A stretch of 64,000 nucleotides of DNA from Fusobacterium ulcerans (lineage in GTDB: Bacteria > Fusobacteriota > Fusobacteriia > Fusobacteriales > Fusobacteriaceae). Shown in pieces: positions 17,479 through 26,125 of the stretch; the stretch's first letter is position 1, and the number at the start of each line of letters is the position of its first letter. A model generated the notes under the pieces. It did not search any database. It had not been told where the DNA came from and saw nothing but the letters and a program-made list of their open reading frames with translations. Both the position numbers and the translations under genes were made by a program. The DNA lies in assembly GCF_003019675.1 (NCBI RefSeq), contig NZ_CP028105.1, positions 1,504,282 to 1,568,281 of the forward strand. Direction: 5' to 3'.

Positions 17479-18741
17479 ATGACAAAAAGTGCAAATTTTA
17501 AAAAATGGTTTACATTTGTAGTCTTGGTAATTGGAGGAGGAACAATATTTAAACTTTCTTCATTGAAAGACGCTTTCTATGTACCTATGCAGGAATTTAT
17601 GGGATTGACACATACACAGATCGGAGCTGCTCTTTCAGTATATGGGCTGGTTCAAACAATAGGAAACTTTGCATCTATTTATATCTCAGATAGATTTTCA
17701 AAGAGAATAATGATATCTGTTTCTCTTGTAGGTGTTGGATTAATCGGGATATATATATCAACTTTCCCTGGATATGGCGGAATTTTACTAGCATGGGGAC
17801 TTCTTTCATTCTTTGGAGAGGTTGTATACTGGCCAGTTCTTTTAAAAGCTATAAGACTTCTTGGAGATGAAACAGAACAAGGAAGACTATTTGGATTCTT
17901 AGAGGCAGGAAGAGGAGTTGTAGATACAATCGTTGCATTCTCAGCATTGGGAGTATTTGCTTTATTAGGAAAAGGATCAATAGCCTTAAGAGGATCAATA
18001 CTTTTCTACTCAGGAGCAGTAATATTAACTGGAATAATATCTTATTTTCTTGTAGAAGATGATAAAATAGGAGCAGGAAAAAATGTAAATAAAAATAAAT
18101 TAGCTTGGGACGGAGTTATACAGGCAGTAAAAACTCCTGAAATATGGGTAGTATCACTAACAATAGCTTCTATATATTCAGTTTACTGTGGGCTTACATA
18201 CTTTATTCCTTTCTTAAAAGATATTTATGGAATACCAGTGACACTGATTGGAGCTTATGGAATAATAAATCAATATGGACTAAAAATGGTTGGAGGTCCT
18301 GTTGGAGGGCTGCTTGTTGATAAAAAATTCAAATCAGCAACTAAGTTTTTAAGAGTAGCGTTAATAGTAGCAGCAATAGCTATGTTTGGATTTATACTTT
18401 TACCACATGAAACAATGAATGTATATGTAGGTATGGCTTGTACTTTAGGATTTGGAGCTATCATTTTCTCTATGAGAGCAGTATTCTTTGCTCCTATTGA
18501 TGAAATAAAAGTTCCTAGACATATAAGTGGAGCAGCAATGTCAATAGCTTGTATTTTTGGATATGCTCCACAAATGTTTGCTTTTGCTCTTTATGGAAAT
18601 ATGCTTGATAGAAATCCGGGAATGGCAGGTTATAGAATGGTATTTATGACAATGATAGGATTTGCAATATTGGGAGTAGTCATTACAACAATCTTATTAG
18701 GGATGATAAAAAAGAAAAAAGATCAGGAAATAGCAGATTAA
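17479..18741 (+). CDS. MFS transporter
   Basis: A 420-aa protein with about 12 hydrophobic helices in two halves and a central loop around residues 195-215. The MFS motif A variant DRFSKRIMI lies between helices 2 and 3 (about residues 75-83) and a related GGLLVDKKFKSA in the second half. It resembles the hexuronate/organophosphate-type branch (YihN/UhpC-like), but the substrate is not evident. It leads a unit with a TIM-barrel isomerase and a YitT protein, so a sugar or sugar-like compound is likely. The ATG is 15 bp after the SD (GGAGAAAG). Confidence 0.88.
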   Translation: MTKSANFKKWFTFVVLVIGGGTIFKLSSLKDAFYVPMQEFMGLTHTQIGAALSVYGLVQTIGNFASIYISDRFSKRIMISVSLVGVGLIGIYISTFPGYGGILLAWGLLSFFGEVVYWPVLLKAIRLLGDETEQGRLFGFLEAGRGVVDTIVAFSALGVFALLGKGSIALRGSILFYSGAVILTGIISYFLVEDDKIGAGKNVNKNKLAWDGVIQAVKTPEIWVVSLTIASIYSVYCGLTYFIPFLKDIYGIPVTLIGAYGIINQYGLKMVGGPVGGLLVDKKFKSATKFLRVALIVAAIAMFGFILLPHETMNVYVGMACTLGFGAIIFSMRAVFFAPIDEIKVPRHISGAAMSIACIFGYAPQMFAFALYGNMLDRNPGMAGYRMVFMTMIGFAILGVVITTILLGMIKKKKDQEIAD

Positions 18742-18766
18742 TAAAAAGATATTCAGGAGGAAAGAA

Positions 18767-19807
18767 ATGTTGAAGTTAGGATTGGAAACAGAAAGTCTTC
18801 ATTTGTGGTTACAGCATAAGAGAATGGATATATTCGGATTTATAGAAAAAGCTCATGAGTTTGGATTAGACGGAGTTCAGATAAATGTTATAAAAGATTA
18901 TAACCTTGATGAAAACTGGGGAGCTTTAGAAAGCAACTCTGATGAACATTTAAGAAAAATAAAAGAGTTGTTGAATAAATATGGAATGTATGTGGAATTA
19001 GATATGAGAAATCTCGATTATGATCGTCTTGTAGAAGTTTTGGAAGTGGCTAATAAACTTGGGGCAGAAGTAATCAGATCATATATTCCAATCAAACCTC
19101 TTGAAAAGAAAGAAAATGCTTCTGGAGCAGAGGGAGCCTATGACTTTGCTAAAGTGCGTTATGATTTTGATATGAAATCATATGATGAAGGAATTGAGAA
19201 AGTAAGAAAAATCATTCCATTATTGGAAAAATATAGAGTGAAACTTGCATTGGAAAATCATGAGTATGAAACTTCAGAAGAATTAGTAAATGTGATAAAA
19301 AAGATTGATTCTAAATGGGTAGGATTCCTGTTTGATTTTGGAAACTCTATGATGGCTTGGGAAGAGCCAGTGAAAGCAGCAGAAAATATGGCACCATATA
19401 CTTATACAACTCATTTTAAAGATCATATAATAATAGAAGAACCAGAAGATAAATATGGATATGTAGTTTGTGGAGTTCCAGCTGGAAGAGGAAATATTGA
19501 TTTAGAAAAATGTTTTAATATTTTGATGGAAAAATCACCTCTTACTAGAATAAATGTAGAAAGCTGTCATCCATATTGTGCTCAGTTTAAAAGAACACCA
19601 GGAACTGGGGGAGTAGAAAAAGTAGGAGAAGGAACTTTTAAAGTTGAAAAACATCCTTATGACTATAATATTATAAAGCCAGCACAATATTATTATCCTC
19701 ATGAAGTATCAGAAGAAATGCTGGAAAAGTTATTAGAGGATCAGTTAAATGGATTGGTTGAAACTGTAAATTATTTAAAAAAATTAAGAGACAACTATTC
19801 TAAATAA
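18767..19807 (+). CDS. Sugar phosphate isomerase/epimerase family TIM-barrel protein
   Basis: The 346-aa protein has the xylose-isomerase-like TIM barrel (AP_endonuc_2) layout: FIEKAHEFGLDGVQINV near the N-terminus, LEVANKLGAEVIRSYI, the metal-site Glu in VKLALENHEYETSEEL, then DFGNSMMAWEEP, THFKDHI and NVESCHPYC. These Glu, Asp and His residues are the usual divalent-metal ligands. It probably isomerises or epimerises the compound brought in by the adjacent MFS transporter, 25 bp upstream. The exact substrate is unknown. Confidence 0.82.
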   Translation: MLKLGLETESLHLWLQHKRMDIFGFIEKAHEFGLDGVQINVIKDYNLDENWGALESNSDEHLRKIKELLNKYGMYVELDMRNLDYDRLVEVLEVANKLGAEVIRSYIPIKPLEKKENASGAEGAYDFAKVRYDFDMKSYDEGIEKVRKIIPLLEKYRVKLALENHEYETSEELVNVIKKIDSKWVGFLFDFGNSMMAWEEPVKAAENMAPYTYTTHFKDHIIIEEPEDKYGYVVCGVPAGRGNIDLEKCFNILMEKSPLTRINVESCHPYCAQFKRTPGTGGVEKVGEGTFKVEKHPYDYNIIKPAQYYYPHEVSEEMLEKLLEDQLNGLVETVNYLKKLRDNYSK

Positions 19808-19834
19808 TGCCACAGGATGTAGGAGATGTATTCA

Positions 19835-20701
19835 ATGAATAAAAAAATAACTGATTATATTATTGTGTATATAGGCTGCATAATACAGGCGTTTTCAATT
19901 GTTTGCATTTTAAAACCTAATAATCTAGTCACTGGAGGAATAACAGGGTTATCTCTTACTATTGGAAAAGTAATAAATATGAATTATACATATATTTATT
20001 ATGGAATATGTATTTTAATATTGATAAGTGCAAAAATAATATTAGGAATCAAAGAAGTAAAAAAAATAATATTATTATCTACAACATATCCATTGATACT
20101 TATATTGATGAATAATATAAAATTTAATTTTTTACAGGATACCTCTGACAAGATATTGATATGCATCTATTATGGTATATTTATGGGAATAGGAACAGGA
20201 CTGGTTCTGAAAAAAGGATTTTCTCAAGGAAGTTCTGATACTGTAGCAAAAATCCTCCACAAAAAACTGCTTTCCTTTATGGGGATCAGTCAGGTCCTAC
20301 TCTGTATAGATATAACTATTCTTATAATATCAGGATTTGTATTTGGAAAAAAAGCAGTTCTTTATGCAATTATAATGCAGATGGTGTACAGCAAAACTAT
20401 CAGTGTAGTACTATTTGGTTTTGGTTCATCTCTGGTTAAGGTAGTAGTAATAAGCGACCAGCTGGAAAAAATATCTGATTTTATGAAGAATACAATAAAT
20501 AGAGGATATAGTATAGGTTATGTTTATGGTGGATATAATCATATTAAAAGAGAAAAAATAATATCTGTATGTTCATTGAGAGAGGCTATGCTGATAAAAG
20601 ATTTTATAACAAAAATTGATGAAAATGCTTTTATAAATATTGTGCCAACAATATCAGCATGGGGAAAAGAAGATGGATTGCAGAATCTTAAAGAAAATTA
20701 G
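19835..20701 (+). CDS. YitT family membrane protein
   Basis: A 288-aa protein with five or six hydrophobic helices in the first two thirds, including FSIVCILKPNNLVTGGITGLS (the family's N-terminal pattern) and GFSQGSSDTVAKILHKKL, followed by a soluble C-terminal DUF2179-like domain (about residues 205-288, with RGYSIGYVYGGYNHIKREKII). The family is widespread and mostly uncharacterised. Start choice: ATG at 19826 overlaps the SD itself, whereas ATG at 19835 lies 9 bp after AGGAG, so 19835 is used. Confidence 0.85.
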   Translation: MNKKITDYIIVYIGCIIQAFSIVCILKPNNLVTGGITGLSLTIGKVINMNYTYIYYGICILILISAKIILGIKEVKKIILLSTTYPLILILMNNIKFNFLQDTSDKILICIYYGIFMGIGTGLVLKKGFSQGSSDTVAKILHKKLLSFMGISQVLLCIDITILIISGFVFGKKAVLYAIIMQMVYSKTISVVLFGFGSSLVKVVVISDQLEKISDFMKNTINRGYSIGYVYGGYNHIKREKIISVCSLREAMLIKDFITKIDENAFINIVPTISAWGKEDGLQNLKEN

Positions 20702-20716
20702 AAAGTAAAATAAATT

Positions 20717-20763
20717 ACCCATAAAATTGCAGGACAAAACCTTTAGTTTTATGGGTTTTATTT
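20717..20763 (+). terminator. Rho-independent terminator
   Basis: A 10-bp perfect stem (ACCCATAAAA 20717-20726 with 20747-20756) with a 20-nt loop is followed by TTTTATTTT. Confidence 0.75.
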
Positions 20764-20777
20764 TAATCAGGAATGAA

Positions 20778-20797
20778 AACAACAAAAAACAATAAAA
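20778..20797 (+). promoter_or_regulatory. Tandem repeat, candidate DeoR-type operator
   Basis: AACAACAAAA followed directly by AACAATAAAA, the same 10-bp tandem unit as at 17371-17390, here about 85 bp before the symporter-deoR unit. Confidence 0.5.
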
Positions 20798-20881
20798 AAA
20801 CATAAAAATATTTATAAAATCACAAAAATATGATAAGATTTATTTAAACAACTAGGAGTTTTGGCTAGGAGGAAATGGCAT

Positions 20882-22252
20882 ATGAAAGAAATTGAAATAA
20901 TATTAGAAGAACTATCAGGAATAATATGGGGGAACTATCTTATAATAACCCTTATAGGCGTAGGGCTTTTCTTTACTATTATAACTGGAGGAATACAGAT
21001 AAAAGGATTTCCTCTGGCAATCAAAGAACTTGTAAATTCACTGAGAGGAAAGAATGAAATAAAGGGTGAAGGAACTTTATCAGCATTTCAAGCTCTTTGT
21101 ACAGCATTGAGCAGCTGTGTTGGAAATGGAAATATTGTAGGAGTAGCAACAGCTATTGCCAGTGGAGGGCCAGGAGCAGTATTCTGGATGTGGTTTGCTG
21201 GAATAGTGGGAATGGCAACAAAATATGCAGAGATAGTTTTGGGGATAATATACAGAGAAAAATCTGATGATGGAACATATGTGGGAGGACCAATGTACTA
21301 TCTTTCAAAAGGATTGGGATGGAAAAAAATAGCAACACTTTTTTCTATATTAATGTTTTTGCAGATAAGTGGAGGAGCTCTTATTCAGTCTAATGCTGTT
21401 GCAATTGTTATAAAAGATATGTTTAAAATAAAGCCGATTTTTTCTGGAATAATGATGGCAGGAGTAATTACAGCAGTTGTTATTGGAGGAGTAAGAAGAT
21501 TAGGAAAAGTAGCAGAAAGAATAATTCCTGTTATGACTATTACATATTTTATTGGTGGTTTGATAATAATAATTTCTAACTTTAATCATATAAGTTATGC
21601 TATAATAAATATAATAACTTGTGCCTTTAATACAGAGGCAGTAGGTGGCGGAGTTTTAGGTTATACAATTAAAGAAGCAATGAGATTTGGAGTAGCAAGA
21701 GGATTGTATTCCAATGAAGCAGGAGAGGGAAGTGCTCCAGTGCTTCATTCAGCTGCAATTACAGATCACCCAGCAAGACAGGGACTGTATGGTATACTTG
21801 AAGTATTTATTGATACAGTAGTTATCTGTTCCCTGACAGCTTTTATAGTTTTAACTTCAGGAGTAATGGAAATGAATGTATCTCCAGCAGTTTATGTGAT
21901 TACAGCTTTTGGAACTATACATCCTATGTTTAGATATGTGGTAGGAATAAGTATGGTATTATTTGCATTTTCTACTATATTGTCTCAATGGTATTTTGGA
22001 AATGTAACTCTTACTTATATTTTTAATTCTAAGGTAGCTTCATATTTTAAATATGTGTTTGTATGTCTTGCAATAATGGGTTCTCTGAGCAGTTTAAAAA
22101 TAGTGTGGCTGATACAGGACATTGTATTGGGATTGATGATAATACCAAATCTTATAGGGCTCCTTCTTTTAAATGGAAAAGTCAAAGATGCAACAAAGGA
22201 TTTTTGGAATATGATAAACAGAGGGGAGATAAAAAAATATGTTAGCAAGTGA
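20882..22252 (+). CDS. Alanine/glycine:cation symporter (AGCS) family protein
   Basis: The 456-aa protein has 10-11 hydrophobic helices and the AGCS signatures FQALCTALSSCVGNGNIVGV near residues 64-83 (the family Na+/amino-acid site region), GGPGAVFWMW, and YSNEAGEGSAPVLHSAA. Members import D/L-Ala or Gly with Na+ or H+, which fits an organism with a sodium-driven ATPase. Start choice: the frame extends to TTG at 20861, but AGGAGG at 20867-20872 serves the ATG at 20882. The end overlaps the DeoR gene by 14 bp. Confidence 0.93.
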   Translation: MKEIEIILEELSGIIWGNYLIITLIGVGLFFTIITGGIQIKGFPLAIKELVNSLRGKNEIKGEGTLSAFQALCTALSSCVGNGNIVGVATAIASGGPGAVFWMWFAGIVGMATKYAEIVLGIIYREKSDDGTYVGGPMYYLSKGLGWKKIATLFSILMFLQISGGALIQSNAVAIVIKDMFKIKPIFSGIMMAGVITAVVIGGVRRLGKVAERIIPVMTITYFIGGLIIIISNFNHISYAIINIITCAFNTEAVGGGVLGYTIKEAMRFGVARGLYSNEAGEGSAPVLHSAAITDHPARQGLYGILEVFIDTVVICSLTAFIVLTSGVMEMNVSPAVYVITAFGTIHPMFRYVVGISMVLFAFSTILSQWYFGNVTLTYIFNSKVASYFKYVFVCLAIMGSLSSLKIVWLIQDIVLGLMIIPNLIGLLLLNGKVKDATKDFWNMINRGEIKKYVSK

Positions 22253-23003
22253 TAGACAAGATAGAATATTAGAGCTGTTAGAAAGAGATGGAAGTGTAAA
22301 AACTTCTAATCTTGTTACCATTATGGATGTTTCACTTGAAACTATTCGTAGAGATCTGGATTTTTTAGAAAAACAAGGGTATCTTCAAAAAGTGTATGGA
22401 GGAGCTATTCTTAAGAATAAAGAGGGAAAAAATCTTACTTACTCTTTGAGAGAATCAAAGAATATAGAGGAAAAGAGAGAGGTAGCACTTTTAGCTTTAA
22501 AATATATAAATGAGGGAGATACAATAGCTCTCAATGGAAGTACAACAAATATTGAGATAGCAAGATTGATAAAGGATAAATATTCTTCTTTGACAGTTGT
22601 TACAAATTCTCTGCTTATAGCAAATGAATTAGCAGATGTAAAAGGAATAAATCTTATTCTGGCAGCGGGGATATATAACAAGACTGAGTTTGCTTTTTTA
22701 GGAGAGATAACTGAGCATTTCCTGCATAATTTTTCAGTTGATAAATCATTTATCTGTGTAGGGGGAATATCTCTAAAAAGAGGAGTAACTGATTTCCTTA
22801 TTGAAGAGGTACTGGTAGAGAGAAAAATGGCTGAAATAGCTGAAGAAGTATTTATTCTGGCAGATTCAACAAAGATAGAGAATAATTCTCTTATAAAAAT
22901 ATGCGATATAGAAAATTTAGATTTGATTATAACAGACTCAAGATTAGATGAGGATATTTTAAAAAAATATCTTGAAAATGGAGTGAAAATTATAAATAAA
23001 TAA
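22239..23003 (+). CDS. DeoR family transcriptional regulator
   Basis: The 254-aa protein has an N-terminal DeoR helix-turn-helix (about residues 5-58, VKTSNLVTIMDVSLETIRRDL then YGGA) and a C-terminal DeoRC sensor domain with the sugar-phosphate-binding pattern ALNGSTTNIEIARLI, VVTNSLLIANEL and CVGGISLKRGVTD. DeoR regulators usually repress nearby catabolic genes and respond to a phosphorylated intermediate. It is coupled to the AGCS gene by a 14-bp overlap; the tandem AACAACAAAA sites at 17371 and 20778 are its best candidate targets. Confidence 0.92.
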   Translation: MLASDRQDRILELLERDGSVKTSNLVTIMDVSLETIRRDLDFLEKQGYLQKVYGGAILKNKEGKNLTYSLRESKNIEEKREVALLALKYINEGDTIALNGSTTNIEIARLIKDKYSSLTVVTNSLLIANELADVKGINLILAAGIYNKTEFAFLGEITEHFLHNFSVDKSFICVGGISLKRGVTDFLIEEVLVERKMAEIAEEVFILADSTKIENNSLIKICDIENLDLIITDSRLDEDILKKYLENGVKIINK

Positions 23004-23010
23004 ACTAAGA

Positions 23011-23044
23011 AAAGAGGACAACTGGTTGGTTGTCCTCTTTTTAA
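23011..23044. terminator. Terminator between convergent genes
   Basis: A 12-bp perfect stem (23011-23022 with 23029-23040) and 6-nt loop sit between the deoR and cutC ends, with T on the plus side and A before it, so it may serve both strands. Confidence 0.85.
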
Positions 23045-23045
23045 G

Positions 23046-23654
23046 TTATATTATTTTTTTCCCATGATATTCAGGAGAAGGAATAGCAGCGACTACTTCA
23101 TCAAGATTATCATTTGTAACTTTTCCAGCTATAAGGATAGTTATTCTTCCAGCAGCTTTCTTTATCATTGCATTAAGGATATCTTTTCCTTCCAGAGCAG
23201 TTTCTTTTGTACCAGAAGAAAGAATTCTCTTTACTCCAATCTCTACAAACTTATCTATCACTTCAACAGGATCTTTCAATTCATCTACAGCTTTGTGAAA
23301 AGTTACTTCCATAGGAGAGGCAAGATCAACAAGTTCTTTTAAAGTTTCAAAATCAACTTTATTATCAGCAGTGAGAACTCCAAGAACAACACCTTTTGCT
23401 CCTAATGATTTACATATTTTTATATCTTCTTTCATGATTTCTATCTCTTCTTTTGAGTAATAGAAATCCCCTCCTCTAGGTCTGATTATAGGGAAAGCTG
23501 GAATAGAAAGTTTTTCCATAGCCATTTTGATAGTACCATAAGATGGAGTAGTTCCACCAAGATACAGATTATCACATAATTCTATTCTGTCAGCTCCTCT
23601 TTTTTCAGCTGCAAGAGCTTCAGAAAATGATTCTACACATACTTCTTTTATCAT
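23046..23654 (-). CDS. cutC: CutC family protein
   Basis: The 202-aa protein opens with the CutC pattern CVESFSEALAAEKRGADRIELCDNL, followed by GGTTPSYG, FPIIRPRGGDFYYS and ILSSGTKETALEG, a TIM-barrel family first linked to copper tolerance in E. coli; the biochemical role is still unsettled. It is on the minus strand, alone, with AAGGAG before the ATG. The C-terminus looks somewhat short (family about 210-250 aa), ending at EYHGKKII, but no frame break is visible. Confidence 0.92.
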   Translation of the reverse strand: MIKEVCVESFSEALAAEKRGADRIELCDNLYLGGTTPSYGTIKMAMEKLSIPAFPIIRPRGGDFYYSKEEIEIMKEDIKICKSLGAKGVVLGVLTADNKVDFETLKELVDLASPMEVTFHKAVDELKDPVEVIDKFVEIGVKRILSSGTKETALEGKDILNAMIKKAAGRITILIAGKVTNDNLDEVVAAIPSPEYHGKKII

Positions 23655-23839
23655 AAGATTCTCCTTATTTTATAAATTTTTAATTTGTATTTTCAACTTG
23701 TTATATATTTTTTATTTCATTTTTTATATTATATCCTATATTTTGTCTTTATGCCAGAGGGAGAGATTTAAAATTTTAATATATAGTCATTTTTTCAGTG
23801 AAATGTTAAAATAGAGAAAAGGTAATAAAGGGGGAGAAA

Positions 23840-24742
23840 ATGATATATATAAGCAAAGATTATGTGAATGACACACTTAAATGGGATAATAAAGCAGCAG
23901 CTCACTGCAAAGATGGAGAGATAGTAGTATTTGAAACAAGAGATTGTTATGACAATTCTATAACTAGTTCAGAAAGACCTCTAGGAGATAGAAGTGATGC
24001 TTTATCTAATCCTGTAACTGGAGCACTATATGTAGATGGAGCTGAAAAGGGAGATATATTAAAAGTTGAGATAAGAGATATAAAGCTTCGTCCATGGGGA
24101 GTAATGCGTTCTTCAAATATTGGAGGAGTTTTTCATGAGAAATATGATAAAAGAGAAGCTGTAATTTATTCTATCAGAAATAATAAAATATTATTTGATG
24201 ATGTATTGGAATTAGATGTAAATCCTATGATAGGAGTTATTGGGACAGCTCCAGAAGGAGAAGAGGGAATTCCAACAATCACACCAGGAAAACATGGTGG
24301 AAATATGGACTGTAAAAAAATAACAACAGGTTCTACAATTTATCTTCCTGTAAATGTAGATGGAGGACTTCTCTCTATGGGAGATATCCATGCTTTAATG
24401 GGAGATGGAGAAGTTTTTATCTGTGGTTTGGAAACAGCTGGTGAGATAACTGTAAAGGTAAGTGTATTAAAAAATATAAAGCTTCCAGTACCATTTTTAT
24501 ACTCTGGAGAAAAGGTTATGACTATACAGTCTGCTGAAACTTTAGATAAAGCAGGAGATATGGCAGCAAAAGAGATGTTTGAGTTTGTAAAAAATGCTTC
24601 TGGGCAGAGCGATTTGAGAACAGGAATGCTTATGTCTTTAATTTCTGATATGGCAGTATGTCAAGTAGTGGATCCACTTCTTACAATGAGAGTTGAATTT
24701 CCTTTGGAAGTTCTTGAAAAGTATGGATATAAGCTTCCATAG
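23840..24742 (+). CDS. Acetamidase/formamidase family protein
   Basis: The 300-aa protein matches the FmdA/AmdA family: an N-terminal region with VNDTLKWDNKAAAHCKDGEIV, NPVTGALYVDGAEKGD, then PGKHGGNMDCKKITTGSTIYLPV near residues 151-173 and GDIHALMGDGEV, which holds the conserved His and acidic residues thought to bind metal. Family enzymes hydrolyse formamide or acetamide to ammonia and the acid. It stands alone; GGGGGAG precedes the ATG. Actual substrate is unknown. Confidence 0.92.
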   Translation: MIYISKDYVNDTLKWDNKAAAHCKDGEIVVFETRDCYDNSITSSERPLGDRSDALSNPVTGALYVDGAEKGDILKVEIRDIKLRPWGVMRSSNIGGVFHEKYDKREAVIYSIRNNKILFDDVLELDVNPMIGVIGTAPEGEEGIPTITPGKHGGNMDCKKITTGSTIYLPVNVDGGLLSMGDIHALMGDGEVFICGLETAGEITVKVSVLKNIKLPVPFLYSGEKVMTIQSAETLDKAGDMAAKEMFEFVKNASGQSDLRTGMLMSLISDMAVCQVVDPLLTMRVEFPLEVLEKYGYKLP

Positions 24743-24871
24743 GATAAATTAAAAACAGATAAATAATATAAGAATATTTATAGATATGGACAGATTATTT
24801 TTATAAAAATAAAGCTTTATTTATGGACGAAACATAATAAATCTAAAAAATATTTTAGGAGGTTTTGCATA

Positions 24872-25297
24872 ATGAATGATGAATTGAAAATCAAGATGTA
24901 CTCATTTACAATAGACTGTCTAGAGCCTTACAAATTAGCAAAATTTTATGCTGATTTGCTCAAATGGGAAATAGCTTTTTATGATAAAGATTATGCCTGT
25001 ATTTGTCCTCCAGGAACATATCAAGGGGCATATCCTGGGATAACATTTCAGCGTAATCCTGATTATGTACCTCCTGTGTGGCCAGAAAAATCTGAAACTC
25101 AACAGCAAATGGCACATTTAGACTTTGCTGTTAATAATTTAGAGGAAGCAGTTCAGTATGCAATTCAATGTGGAGCAACAATGGCAGAGAAACAATTTTC
25201 TGATAGTTGGAGAGTTATGATAGACCCTGCTGGACACCCTTTTTGCTTGTGCTATATGAAGCCTGTTTTCAAGAGTCCTCATTTTGCATTGCTATGA
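24872..25297 (+). CDS. VOC (glyoxalase/bleomycin resistance) family protein
   Basis: A 141-aa single-domain protein with the vicinal-oxygen-chelate pattern: FTIDCLEPYKLAKFYADLLKW at the N-terminus, a middle strand QMAHLDFAVNNLEEAVQYAI (with a metal-type His), and a C-terminal WRVMIDPAGHPFCLCY. It resembles the many small 'glyoxalase-like domain' proteins of Firmicutes and Fusobacteria of unknown substrate. AGGAGG is upstream of the ATG. Confidence 0.85.
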   Translation: MNDELKIKMYSFTIDCLEPYKLAKFYADLLKWEIAFYDKDYACICPPGTYQGAYPGITFQRNPDYVPPVWPEKSETQQQMAHLDFAVNNLEEAVQYAIQCGATMAEKQFSDSWRVMIDPAGHPFCLCYMKPVFKSPHFALL

Positions 25298-25341
25298 AAT
25301 ACTGTAAATAATTTTATAATAAAAAAATAATTAAAAAAAAT

Positions 25342-25381
25342 CCCAGTAATCTAGGTTGATTAAATCATTCTAATTACTGGG
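25342..25381 (-). terminator. Terminator of the CGGC gene
   Basis: A 9-bp stem (CCCAGTAAT with ATTACTGGG) lies just past the minus-strand stop, with an A-rich stretch at 25321-25340 that is the T run on the minus strand. Confidence 0.65.
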
Positions 25382-25390
25382 GTGTTATTC

Positions 25391-25825
25391 TTATTTATTT
25401 AAGGCAATATAATCCTTGTATACTCCCTCTTCTCTTCTTCTTGTAGCAGTTTTAGAAAGATAGCTTCCTTCAACAATATTTTCATATCCCATTTTGTTTA
25501 TTATTTTTTTCATAGCATTGATAAATGGACATCTGTCAGAATGATGATTATCAAAAGCTACACATGAAGCAAAATGTATAGCAACTTCATCTTTAGTGAT
25601 AAGATTTTCTTTAGCAATTAGTTTGTTGACATTTCCTAAAAGACTGTTGATACCTTTTCCATGACATCCCCCACATTGAAAGGTAAGAAATCTAAGTTCT
25701 TCACTTTTAGGGTAATCTTTAAATATTCCTGTTCTAGTAAAAAATGAATTCATACAATGAAAACCACTGCATCTTCTTTTGGCAATTTCACATTGAATAG
25801 TGATGATAAGTTTTATATTTTCCAT
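25391..25825 (-). CDS. CGGC domain protein
   Basis: The 144-aa minus-strand protein belongs to the CGGC family, named for the motif seen here as FQCGGCHGKG near residues 48-57. Other conserved Cys are in KRRCSGFHC (about residues 17-24), ASCVAFDNHH and HSDRCPF, suggesting a metal or iron-sulfur site. The family's function is not established. AGGAGGG stands 5 bp before the ATG. It lies back to back with the TPP riboswitch transcript. Confidence 0.88.
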   Translation of the reverse strand: MENIKLIITIQCEIAKRRCSGFHCMNSFFTRTGIFKDYPKSEELRFLTFQCGGCHGKGINSLLGNVNKLIAKENLITKDEVAIHFASCVAFDNHHSDRCPFINAMKKIINKMGYENIVEGSYLSKTATRRREEGVYKDYIALNK

Positions 25826-25964
25826 TTCTCCCTCCTATGTTTCCTGTATAAAAATATAATAACATAAAACAAAGATTGAAGATATGATTTATATAAATAA
25901 AATTCATATTTTAAAATCCAGATTTTTTTAAGAAATGCTAGACATTCATAAGGAATAGTGATAT

Positions 25965-25970
25965 TATAAT
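25965..25970 (+). promoter_or_regulatory. -10 box of the riboswitch transcript
   Basis: A perfect TATAAT lies 9 bp before the riboswitch P1 stem; the -35 is weak (TAGACA at 25939, spaced for the overlapping TATTAT). Confidence 0.5.
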
Positions 25971-25978
25971 TTAGTTGA

Positions 25979-26063
25979 ATTACTGGGGTGCCCAAAAGGC
26001 TGAGATAGGAAAGTTCCTGAACCCACATAACTTGATTCGGATAATACCGGCGAAAGGAGTAAT
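25979..26063 (+). promoter_or_regulatory. TPP riboswitch (THI element)
   Basis: The core is readable in order: GGGGTGCC (25985-25992), GGCTGAGA (25998-26005), ACCC, and the thiamine-box half TTGATTCGGATAATACCGG (26032-26050) then CGAAAGGAG. P1 pairs ATTACT (25979-25984) with AGTAAT (26058-26063). The 3' strand AAAGGAG (26053-26059) can instead pair with CTCCTTT (26093-26099) of the following terminator, giving a simple switch: TPP holds P1, frees the terminator arm and stops transcription. It controls the ykoFEDC-like operon. Confidence 0.95.
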
Positions 26064-26088
26064 GTGTGAATTATTTATTTAAGTAATC

Positions 26089-26125
26089 AAACCTCCTTTT
26101 GCAGAGATAAAAGGAGGTTTTTTTA
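26089..26125 (+). terminator. Riboswitch-controlled terminator that contains the SD of the next gene
   Basis: AAACCTCCTTTT (26089-26100) pairs perfectly with AAAAGGAGGTTT (26109-26120) around an 8-nt loop, followed by T. The AAGGAGG in the 3' arm is also the only SD for the ATG at 26126, so the hairpin blocks translation as well as transcription. Confidence 0.9.

Noticed and set aside
17371-20797. CRISPR-like or satellite repeat from the repeated AACAACAAAA units
   Set aside because: Units are only 10 bp, in two tandem copies at two promoters, with no spacers; an operator explains them better.
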